Source: Myxococcota bacterium (lineage in GTDB: Bacteria > Myxococcota_A > UBA796). From it: 46,178 nt of DNA. The notes under the pieces are model-generated. The model saw only the letters and a program-made list of their open reading frames with translations. It was not told the DNA's origin and did no database searches. The stretch spans positions 1 through 46,178 of the forward strand of contig JAQXDW010000053.1 of assembly GCA_029251165.1 (NCBI GenBank). The letters are read 5' to 3'. Position numbers and translations under genes: made by a program. The stretch's first letter is position 1. Every line of letters starts with the position of its first letter. This document shows positions 40,028-46,178 of this stretch, in pieces.

Positions 40028-40888
40028 TCACTCCGGCAGCGGTGGCTCCAGCGCCAGCTCCTCCCGCCATGCCGCCTCCAGCAGCGCCTCCGCACGACGC
40101 TGTGTGGTCAAGCGGTTGAACCGAGCGGCCCCGGTGTAGGCCCCGACAAGGTTGGAGGACCAGGTGATCAGCGCGACACCAGTGAGCACACCGCCGATGG
40201 TGATCAGTCCCCTTCGGTCCTCCACAATACCCGTCGCCAGCATCGATCCTCCCCACAGCGACAGCCCCCCAGTGACCCCCATTGCAATCAGCCCGTCGCC
40301 CACATGTCCGGCGTACATCTGCCCCACACCAGGGACCAGACTGAGGGCGCTGGCGACCCCAGGACTGCGCTGTGGGATCGGCTCCTGTGCTGCGATGGAC
40401 AGCGCCGCTGCCGGCTCCGCGAGTCCTCCAGAGACCGCTGAGAAGTGATCCGCAGCAGCACTCAGATCGTGCGCCTCCAGCGCGAGCACACCGCGAATGT
40501 AGTCGGCGTGGTCAGCCTGAGGGGCCGTCGGGTGACGCAGCTGCAGCACGGCGAGGCGTGCATCTGCAGCCTGCGTGCTCCCAGAGCGGTGCAGACAGAG
40601 GGCTGCACGCAGCGCCGCCTCTGGGGTATCCAGCCGCCCGTAGACGTCCGCTGCCGCCTCAAGCCGCTCCCCGTGCTCATACGCAAGCCCGATGCGAAAG
40701 GTCGTGGTCGGAGACGGCGCCAGAAATTCGGAGAGTCGATACCAGCTCAGCGCAGCGTAGGCATCCCCTGAAGACAGCAGGTGATCGGCAAACGCAGCGG
40801 CGGTCGCGGCGTCTACCGTGGGCGGCTCGACCGCTGCTGGGGCACTCGGCTCTTCAGCGTGCGCGGCGGCCAGCAGGAACCGGATCAT
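40028..40888 (-). CDS. TPR-containing exported membrane protein
   Basis: 286 residues. A short hydrophobic leader (MIRFLLAAAHAEE) is followed by TPR-like helices at ~30-150 (DAYAALSWYRLSEFLAPSP, GLAYEHGERLEAAADVY). Near residue 175 the motif ALSLVPGVGQMYAGHVGDGL resembles the 'PGxGQ-Y-G' hairpin of TM2/DUF5683-like proteins, and two membrane segments follow. The C-terminus is charged. Function unknown; the start overlaps the end of the YidD-like gene by 35 bases, so they are probably translated together. Confidence 0.7.
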   Translation of the reverse strand: MIRFLLAAAHAEEPSAPAAVEPPTVDAATAAAFADHLLSSGDAYAALSWYRLSEFLAPSPTTTFRIGLAYEHGERLEAAADVYGRLDTPEAALRAALCLHRSGSTQAADARLAVLQLRHPTAPQADHADYIRGVLALEAHDLSAAADHFSAVSGGLAEPAAALSIAAQEPIPQRSPGVASALSLVPGVGQMYAGHVGDGLIAMGVTGGLSLWGGSMLATGIVEDRRGLITIGGVLTGVALITWSSNLVGAYTGAARFNRLTTQRRAEALLEAAWREELALEPPLPE

Positions 40889-41216
40889 TCCACCTCGGGG
40901 TCTGGTGGGGGGTGACGACAGGATAGTGGCTCACCATGCCCGGATGCTCGCGAAGGAGCCGATCCACGGTCAGCAGCCCCCCCAGCGGAACCCCGTGCTC
41001 GCGGACGGCGAGGATGCCGTACGCTGAGCAGGTGGGGTAGAACGCGCACTGCGCACCGTCTTGCTCCGAGCGCATACGATACTGACGATACAGCCGCTCA
41101 AGGAGTCCCTTCGGCGGAGCGTCGACCACCTCCGCTGTAGAGACGCCGGGAGCCGGAGCGGGCCACGCTGTCGGAGCCCACTCGGCGGCCTGCGCCAGCG
41201 CAAGGAGAAGAATCAT
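40854..41216 (-). CDS. yidD: YidD-like protein with an N-terminal signal sequence
   Basis: 120 residues from ATG 41216, which overlaps the stop of the radical SAM gene (ATGA). The YidD core is clear: MRSEQDGAQCAFYPTCSAYG followed by ILAVREHGVPLGGLL and DRLLREHPG. These correspond to the family's C-F-P-T-C-S-x-Y-A box and R-L-x-R helix. Ordinary YidD (~70-90 residues) is a cytoplasmic, membrane-associated factor that helps YidC insert proteins. This one has an extra N-terminal hydrophobic segment (MILLLALAQAAEW), which suggests export or anchoring. It also lies outside the usual rpmH-rnpA-yidD-yidC cluster. The last part is extended and Pro-rich. Confidence 0.72.
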   Translation of the reverse strand: MILLLALAQAAEWAPTAWPAPAPGVSTAEVVDAPPKGLLERLYRQYRMRSEQDGAQCAFYPTCSAYGILAVREHGVPLGGLLTVDRLLREHPGMVSHYPVVTPHQTPRWNDPVPAGRRAR

Positions 41217-43861
41217 ACCGACAGGGCGACCTCGTTCTCCAGTCCCGTGACCGGCTTGTTCTCCACCTGCATGAACCGAGTACGGGTCCGAAGCACCCGA
41301 CACTTTCGGAAGTCCGCCCCCAGCAGCGCCAGCAGCTCCGAGGGACGCAGCCCCCGACTCTCGACGGTGACGAGGCTGACATCGACGGCGGCGAGGCCCT
41401 CCTGGCTCAGCTCAGCGTTCAGAGCGATCCGATCGATGTTGGGCTTGACGTCGATGGTGCGCATGGCCTGCGGCATGCTTCGACCGCGGCGCTTCTTCTT
41501 CTTGGCCTTGCGCTGCACCTCGATGCGCTCGCTGACGACAAGTCCTGCGATCGCAGCCTCGATGGTCTCGGGCTCGGCAGGGATGAAGAAGACGTAGTCG
41601 GCACCCGCGACCTGGCTCATCAGCGAGGGCGACTTGAGGGGGACCTCCGTGACGTTGAGCACCCGGAAGTCATCAGGTAGGACCGCCTCCAGGCGCGCCA
41701 TCAGCGTGCGGGGATCGGTCCGCTCCTTGAGGGTGATGTCCATGTAGGTGGCCATCGACTCCTCTCCAAGCGGGCGAGCCGACTCAAAGGCGACCTTGGG
41801 ATGGGGGTGGAAGCCCTCGGAGTACGACACCGGAGTGCGCGCGCGGCGGAGGGCTCGCAGCCAGGCGTTCATCGTCTCAAGGTGTCCGAGGAACCGTGCA
41901 GAGCCACGGATGCCGACCCGGAAGACGAGGCGCTGGACTGCCGGGGGCTCCGGCTGACGCTTGGGGGGGTGGCCGGGCTTGGGGGCCTCAGCGAAGTGGG
42001 GCTGAGGCTTGCGGACGAAGTCCTTGTCGCTCTTCTTTCCATCGATGGCGTTGCGAAGCATGTGGCTGCACAGGGCGCGCTCCTCATCGATGACGCCGCA
42101 GCGGTGGCACTTGCTGTGTCGGCAGTCCTCGGCATGCTGAAGAACCAGCGCGCGTGCCCAGTCCTCGGCGAACCATCGTCGGGGAATGAAGATGTCGATG
42201 TGATCCCAGGGCAGCCGCTCGTTGAGCTTCCGCCGACGCATCGCATACTCCGGATCAAAGCCGACGTCCTCGACGGCCTGCATCCACAGATCGAACCGGC
42301 GGTGCTCGTCCCAGGCGTCAAACTTGCAGCCAAGCTGCCAGGCACGCTCGATGAGATCGCCCACGGAGCGATCGCCTCGCGAGACGAGTCCCTCCATGTA
42401 GGTCTCTTCTGCGGGGTGACGTCCGAACTTCACGCCCGGGTTGCGGCCAAACCGCTGCCAGAGGATCTCCTGCTTCTGCTTTGTCTCCTCGATGGAGATC
42501 TGCCGTGCCCACTGGAGCGGGGTGAACGGCTTGGGGACGAAGGTCGAGACGCCGGTGTGGACCCGAGCCTTGCGGTTCAGCTCACGACCGACCGCGAGCG
42601 TGCGCAGGGTGAGATCGGCGATGGCCTCGATGTCGTCGTCGCGCTCGGTGGGCAGGCCGATCATGAAGTACAGCTTCACATGATCCCAGCCGCGGCTGTA
42701 CGCCTCGGTCGCCATGGTCAGCAGCTCCTCATCTGGGATCCACTTGTTGATCAGCGCGCGGAGGCGGGGGCTGGCCGCCTCAGGAGCAAAGGTCAGACCG
42801 GTGCGCCGGATGTCAGCGACCATGTCGGCCAGCTCCACGCTGAAGCTGTCCAGCCGCAGCGAGGGCAGCGAGACACCGATGCGATCTGGCGCCGCCCGCT
42901 CGACCACCTTCTCGACCATGGTGCGAACCTGGGAGTAGTCGCAGGTGGACAGCGAGACGAGGGAGACCTCTTCGTAGCCGGTGGACTCCAGGGTCCGCTC
43001 CAGGAGCGTCTCGATGTTGTCGATGCTGCGCTCCCGAACCGGACGGGTGGTCATGCCCGCCTGGCAGAACCGGCAGCCCTGGGTACAGCCACGCAGCACC
43101 TCCAGGGAGATGCGGTCGTGGACCTGCTGGGTGAACGGCACGATGTAGTCGACCGGGAAGGTCGCGGCGTTGAGGTCTCGGGCGATGCGCTTGCGGATCT
43201 TCGGCGCGGTCGCAGATGGGAAGATCCGGCCGTCCGCCATGACCTCGGTCGGGTACAGCGAGGGCACGTAGATGCCCTCGAGCTTCGAGAGCGCCAGCAG
43301 CCGGCTCTCGCGATCAGTGTGGTCGAGGAAGACCTGGGCGATCTCGACCATCGCATCCTCACCGTCACCGACGACGAAGAAGTCCATGAACGCCACAAGA
43401 GGCTCGGGGTTGAACACGGAGGGACCACCGGCGAACATCAGCGGCATCCCCTCGCCCCGATCCGCGGCCCGGACTGGAAGGCCCGCGAGATCCATGAGGT
43501 TGAGGATGTTGGTGTAGGTCAGCTCGCTTTGGAGGGTAAATCCGATACCATCAAAAGAATCGATGGTGTCCTTGCTCTCCAGAGCGAACATCTTCAGCCC
43601 GCGGCTGCGCAGCTCTCCCTCCATGTCCACAGCAGGCGCATACACCCGCTCAGCCCAGACTCCGTCGATCTGGTTGAGGATTGCGTAGAGGATGTGGAGG
43701 CCGAGGTTGCCGAGACCGACGTCGTAGAGGTCCGGGAAGGCGAGCGCGAGTCGGACCTTTGGATCGTTCTTCATGACGGCGTTCAGCTCGCGACCGAGGT
43801 AGCGGCTGGGCTTCTCGACGAGCGGGAGGATCTCGCTGTCGAGGATATCGGCGAGGTTCAT
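41213..43861 (-). CDS. Fused radical SAM protein (TIGR03960-like) plus DUF2344-like domain
   Basis: 882 residues from ATG 43861; an in-frame extension upstream to 44188 lacks coding character. The first ~610 residues match the B12-binding-type radical SAM family TIGR03960 ('radical SAM fused uncharacterised'): YLGRELNAVMKND, ALAFPDLYDVGLGNLG and the cluster C259-TQG-C263-RF-C266. Near 560-650 there is a Cys-rich patch (KCHRCGVIDEERALC) that may bind zinc. The last ~250 residues are a DUF2344-like 'radical SAM-linked' domain (RFLGHLETMNAWLRALRRA, YSEGFHPHPKVAFESARPLG). The same fusion exists in many bacteria, and the function is unknown; tRNA or ribosome modification is often guessed. It couples to the YidD-like gene by ATGA overlap. 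Confidence 0.92.
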   Translation of the reverse strand: MNLADILDSEILPLVEKPSRYLGRELNAVMKNDPKVRLALAFPDLYDVGLGNLGLHILYAILNQIDGVWAERVYAPAVDMEGELRSRGLKMFALESKDTIDSFDGIGFTLQSELTYTNILNLMDLAGLPVRAADRGEGMPLMFAGGPSVFNPEPLVAFMDFFVVGDGEDAMVEIAQVFLDHTDRESRLLALSKLEGIYVPSLYPTEVMADGRIFPSATAPKIRKRIARDLNAATFPVDYIVPFTQQVHDRISLEVLRGCTQGCRFCQAGMTTRPVRERSIDNIETLLERTLESTGYEEVSLVSLSTCDYSQVRTMVEKVVERAAPDRIGVSLPSLRLDSFSVELADMVADIRRTGLTFAPEAASPRLRALINKWIPDEELLTMATEAYSRGWDHVKLYFMIGLPTERDDDIEAIADLTLRTLAVGRELNRKARVHTGVSTFVPKPFTPLQWARQISIEETKQKQEILWQRFGRNPGVKFGRHPAEETYMEGLVSRGDRSVGDLIERAWQLGCKFDAWDEHRRFDLWMQAVEDVGFDPEYAMRRRKLNERLPWDHIDIFIPRRWFAEDWARALVLQHAEDCRHSKCHRCGVIDEERALCSHMLRNAIDGKKSDKDFVRKPQPHFAEAPKPGHPPKRQPEPPAVQRLVFRVGIRGSARFLGHLETMNAWLRALRRARTPVSYSEGFHPHPKVAFESARPLGEESMATYMDITLKERTDPRTLMARLEAVLPDDFRVLNVTEVPLKSPSLMSQVAGADYVFFIPAEPETIEAAIAGLVVSERIEVQRKAKKKKRRGRSMPQAMRTIDVKPNIDRIALNAELSQEGLAAVDVSLVTVESRGLRPSELLALLGADFRKCRVLRTRTRFMQVENKPVTGLENEVALSV

Positions 43862-43910
43862 GGTGCTTCTGCCCTTGAGATGGATCTGCGCGGATTTGAG
43901 AAGAGTCCGT

Positions 43911-44732
43911 CTATAACCGAACCGCTGGCAGCAGCGGGGCAAATGACACGGACAGGCCGAGGTAGCGCTCTGGCTGTCCGGCAAATTTTCCAGCGTCGTT
44001 CTCGCCGACGTAGCCCGACAGCCCGATCCGAAGCGTCCGTGCTCCAGACAGCTGAACCCCCACCTCCCCGGCAAGAGTGGGCCACCAGTCCTGCTCGGAC
44101 TGTCCGGAGACATGTGCGCCGAGGTAGGCACCGACCGGCCGGTGCCAGTCGAGGTTGACTCCGACAGCACCGCCGAGGGCAGGAGCACCGTCTACGATGT
44201 GGTAGATGTATCGAATTTCGGCGTAGGGATACAGCTCTCCGCCGCCGGGAAGCGGGAGCAGGTGCGCGCCACCGCTCAGCGAGAGCCACTCCCGGCTGTA
44301 GCCCCCTGCCGACTCTGGGACCGTGTCCAGCTTGTCGATGCCGTCGGCAAAGTGACCGGAGAGGTGGACCAGCGCCAGCCGCCCCTCCAGGTTCCGCCAG
44401 CGGATGTCGACCGGGAGTCCGAACAGGCCGTCGAAGGTCACGAGATGAAAGGTCCACTCCGCGCCGGGCAAGAAGCCCATGTAGACCCCTGTGGCCAGCG
44501 ACAGCGAGACCTCAGCCTCTCCGAGCGAGCCACCGATGAGGGCAAGCCCATCCGCCATCGTCGCCTCGATTCCCGAGCCCCGAACCACGACGCGGCTCAT
44601 CGTCTCTCGGGTGCTGGCGATGTGGTTGGTGTGCAGCGCCAGCGCTGGGAGCCAGAGGGTGCCCAACTCAGCGCCCCATTGCCGCAGTGAGGATCCGGAC
44701 GATGTGCTCCATTCGCTCCAGCCCAGCCGCAT
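43911..44732 (-). CDS. Outer-membrane beta-barrel-like protein without a visible signal peptide
   Basis: 273 residues if ATG 44732 is used. From about residue 45 the sequence alternates polar and hydrophobic residues in ~10-residue strands: AEVSLSLATGVYMG, GRLALVHLSGHFADG, GAYLGAHVSGQS, RTLRIGLSGYVG and a final strand ending LGLSVSFAPLLP. This looks like an outer-membrane barrel, possibly DUF1207-related. No signal peptide is found at the start, and the frame overlaps the response regulator's end by 65 bases. A TTG start near 44668 would give a weak hydrophobic leader (GTLWLPALAL). Either the true start is obscured or the 5' end was lost. It is on the same strand as the radical SAM gene, 49 bases upstream of it. 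Confidence 0.6.
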   Translation of the reverse strand: MRLGWSEWSTSSGSSLRQWGAELGTLWLPALALHTNHIASTRETMSRVVVRGSGIEATMADGLALIGGSLGEAEVSLSLATGVYMGFLPGAEWTFHLVTFDGLFGLPVDIRWRNLEGRLALVHLSGHFADGIDKLDTVPESAGGYSREWLSLSGGAHLLPLPGGGELYPYAEIRYIYHIVDGAPALGGAVGVNLDWHRPVGAYLGAHVSGQSEQDWWPTLAGEVGVQLSGARTLRIGLSGYVGENDAGKFAGQPERYLGLSVSFAPLLPAVRL

Positions 44733-45423
44733 CGATCGTGCACTCGATCGCCAGCACGCCCGCCCCGCCTGGCAGCCGGATTGTCGCGCCGTGTGCCTCC
44801 AGTCGGGAGAGGGCAGCCTCCTCCGGCTTCACCGCCGCAAGGACACCCCGCGCGGGGATGACTGGGGTGAAGTCGTCGCCTTGTCGAAGCCAGAGCGCGC
44901 ACTGTCTCATCGCGATCTCGCTGGCGAGCAGGCCGGGAAGCTGCGCCTGGAGAATCGCGGCTCGATCCGCTGCAGCAGCAAGCAGGAGAGCCTCAACCAG
45001 GGCCGTCCGAAGCTTGAGGCGAGCCAACTCATGCTCCGCTTGCCCCCCAGCCGCTGCGCGCATCACGGCGCTGTAGACATCGCGGAGGCGAAACGGCTTG
45101 AGCAGGTAGTCGCTCACGCCCATCTTCATCGCAGCAGTCACGATCTCGACAGTGGGGAAGCCCGTCATCACGACGACACCGATGCGAACGCTCTTGCGAT
45201 GCAGCGCCGTGACCAGCTCGACGCCAGTGACCGTCGGCATCTGGACATCGGTCAGGAGAACATCAGCGGTGTTTCGCTCCAGCCAGCTCAGCGCCTGCTG
45301 GCCATCGCTGGCGGTGTAGACCTCATGCCCTCGTGCCGAGAGGTATTCTCCAAGAAGCTCGCGGATCTCGAACTCATCGTCGACAATGAGTACCCTGAGG
45401 CGCTGTGTGCTGTGGTTTGTCAT
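44668..45423 (-). CDS. Response regulator receiver with a non-DNA-binding C-terminal domain
   Basis: 251 residues from ATG 45423; an upstream in-frame ATG has no ribosome site. The receiver domain is complete: VLIVDDE (Asp15/Asp16), LLTDVQMPTVTG with phospho-acceptor Asp59, VVVMTGFPTVEI, and SDYLLKPF with the conserved Lys. The C-terminal ~120 residues (Ala/Leu-rich helix then a mixed alpha/beta part) show no DNA-binding or output enzyme motif; a degenerate GAF-like unit is possible. No histidine kinase gene lies in the window. It is divergent from the coiled-coil gene at 45483, with 59 bases between starts, so both may be controlled together. Confidence 0.85.
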   Translation of the reverse strand: MTNHSTQRLRVLIVDDEFEIRELLGEYLSARGHEVYTASDGQQALSWLERNTADVLLTDVQMPTVTGVELVTALHRKSVRIGVVVMTGFPTVEIVTAAMKMGVSDYLLKPFRLRDVYSAVMRAAAGGQAEHELARLKLRTALVEALLLAAAADRAAILQAQLPGLLASEIAMRQCALWLRQGDDFTPVIPARGVLAAVKPEEAALSRLEAHGATIRLPGGAGVLAIECTIDAAGLERMEHIVRILTAAMGR

Positions 45424-45482
45424 CCCACTCTCACTCCTGCACGATGATGCTACACTCCTCGACTGGAGCGGAGGTTCTCGCC
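45424..45482. promoter_or_regulatory. Divergent promoter region of the response regulator and coiled-coil genes
   Basis: This 59-base gap holds a TACACT at 45451-45456 that could be a forward -10 box (the same hexamer as upstream of 7516) and a GGAGG ribosome site at 45470-45474, 8 bases before ATG 45483. No -35 box is evident. The minus-strand promoter must lie in the same space. Confidence 0.3.
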
Positions 45483-46091
45483 ATGGCACGAGTCGGAAAA
45501 GAAAACCGAGCGCTCAACAGCCGACTTGATGAGCTTGAGCGTCGAATGTTCGTCTTGAAGCTCCAATACGAGAAGTACTTCTCAGGACTGGAGCGAAAGG
45601 AGCCGATCCGGGAGCGCGATGAGGTCCGACGCTTCCTCCACGACCTGATGCAGGAACCCATCACCAACGGAAGACAACGCTTCAAGTTCCAGAACCTGCG
45701 AGCACGGTTCACTAGCCTGGAGATGTACCTCACCCGAAATCTGGTGATGATTGAGCGGGGAACCCATCCAAAGATGAAGTTCCGCGCAAGCGTGAAGGAG
45801 CGTCAACGCAAAGAGGCCGAGAGCCACCGGGCAAAGATGGCTGCACGTCGCGCGCGGGCGCTTACACCAGCGGAGCGCGAAGACCGCGCCTATGCCAAGA
45901 TCTTCGAGAGCTACATGGATGCTCGAAAGCAGTGCGGTCAGTCCACAAGCATGGACTATGAAGCCGTCAAGAGCACCCTGAAGAAGCAGGTCCGCATGAT
46001 CAAGAGTCGCTACCGGTGCGACACGGTGAAATTCCGGGTCACGGTCGAGGACGGCAAGGCACGCCTCAAGGCCGTTCCCAAGCGGTCGTGA
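45483..46091 (+). CDS. Coiled-coil protein, probably the myxobacterial MXAN_5187-like C-terminal family
   Basis: 202 residues from ATG 45483, with GGAGG 8 bases upstream. It is highly charged and helical. Residues ~10-100 read as a conserved helical domain (NSRLDELERRMFVLKLQYEK, YFSGLERKEPIRERDEVRR, NGRQRFKFQNLRARFTSLEM, YLTRNLVMIERGTHPKMKFR). A Lys/Arg/Ala-rich coil (KERQRKEAESHRAKMAARRA) and a final basic domain follow. I recall the conserved part as an MXAN_5187-type C-terminal domain of myxobacteria; this is from memory, not a search. No signal peptide or membrane segment; probably cytoplasmic. Its role is unknown, possibly structural or regulatory near the response regulator. Confidence 0.7.
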   Translation: MARVGKENRALNSRLDELERRMFVLKLQYEKYFSGLERKEPIRERDEVRRFLHDLMQEPITNGRQRFKFQNLRARFTSLEMYLTRNLVMIERGTHPKMKFRASVKERQRKEAESHRAKMAARRARALTPAEREDRAYAKIFESYMDARKQCGQSTSMDYEAVKSTLKKQVRMIKSRYRCDTVKFRVTVEDGKARLKAVPKRS

Positions 46092-46095
46092 TCCG

Positions 46096-46178
46096 ATGAT
46101 GCGCAGGCTCCTGCCGCTGCTGCTCGCCGCGCTCGCGGGGCTGTCCGTCGGAGATGCCCTCTGGCGAGGAGCCGTCCG
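46096..46178 (+). CDS. Start of an exported protein (3' partial)
   Basis: ATG at 46096 (a second ATG follows at 46099) opens a frame that runs off the window after 27 codons. It encodes MMRRLLPLLLAALAGLSVGD, a clear signal peptide with basic start and hydrophobic core. It lies 4 bases after the coiled-coil gene stop and may be coupled to it. Identity cannot be told. Confidence 0.55.
   Translation, partial: MMRRLLPLLLAALAGLSVGDALWRGAV

Noticed and set aside
41801..44158. 785-codon open frame on the plus strand opposite the fused radical SAM gene
   Set aside because: The minus-strand protein has clear radical SAM motifs, and the opposite frame is Asp/Gly/Val-rich without any family signal.
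1..46178. tRNA, rRNA, insertion sequences, phage genes, attachment sites
   Set aside because: I found no cloverleaf-like sequence, transposase, integrase or terminal inverted repeats with target duplications anywhere in the window.

Overview
The window is high-GC DNA from a Gram-negative bacterium that most resembles a myxobacterium or another deltaproteobacterial-type lineage (Myxococcota-like). This rests on Cys/Asp 'putative metal-binding' surface repeats, many small lipoproteins, Sel1, PEGA and TPR proteins, two tandem MlaE permeases, and a C-terminal protein that looks like a myxobacterial coiled-coil family. I see no rRNA, tRNA, CRISPR array, phage or insertion sequence. Species assignment from sequence alone is not possible.

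Layout. 1-7410: surface and envelope proteins (a repeat-rich Asp/Cys adhesin-like protein cut by the window edge, a lipoprotein, a DUF4132 protein, and a secreted Cys-rich Sel1 protein on the minus strand). 7516-13104: a tightly packed operon whose genes overlap or nearly abut (PEGA-like secreted protein, sulfatase/phosphotransferase-fold lipoprotein, EF-hand lipoprotein, small membrane protein, SGNH-type membrane protein, MBOAT acyltransferase). It looks like a surface O-acylation or polymer-modification system. 13200-13661 holds a decayed T4 Rnl2-type RNA ligase. 13743-19995: a soluble lytic transglycosylase followed by a 1305-residue membrane protein that appears to be two tandem paralogues fused together, including a buried second signal peptide. 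19996-20831 has no convincing gene.

20832-28934: metabolic and miscellaneous genes (degenerate M24-fold protein, PilZ-like protein, metallophosphoesterase, an unrecognised basic/Pro-rich protein, a B12-type radical SAM enzyme, phosphofructokinase, a YycJ-like metallo-beta-lactamase-fold protein, and a 23-codon membrane microprotein coupled to a secreted protein). The radical SAM terminator carries the phosphofructokinase ribosome binding site in its 3' arm.

29013-32672: an Mla-type lipid transport operon (MlaE, MlaE, MlaF, MlaD) with a divergent secreted SH3-like protein. 32697-45423 is a long minus-strand region: envelope genes (lipoprotein, conserved small protein, BamB-like propeller, YfgM-like TPR protein, zinc-ribbon/PEGA protein), an acyl-CoA dehydrogenase, an unrecognised lipoprotein, then TPR protein, YidD-like protein, a fused radical SAM protein, a beta-barrel-like protein and a response regulator. 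A divergent coiled-coil protein and the start of another exported protein close the window.

Most of the content concerns the cell envelope: lipid trafficking, peptidoglycan turnover, outer-membrane assembly, surface polymer modification and secreted repeat proteins. No defence system or other recognised self-contained novel system is evident. The least explained units are the surface-modification operon, the fused duplicated membrane protein and the radical SAM/YidD-like cluster.
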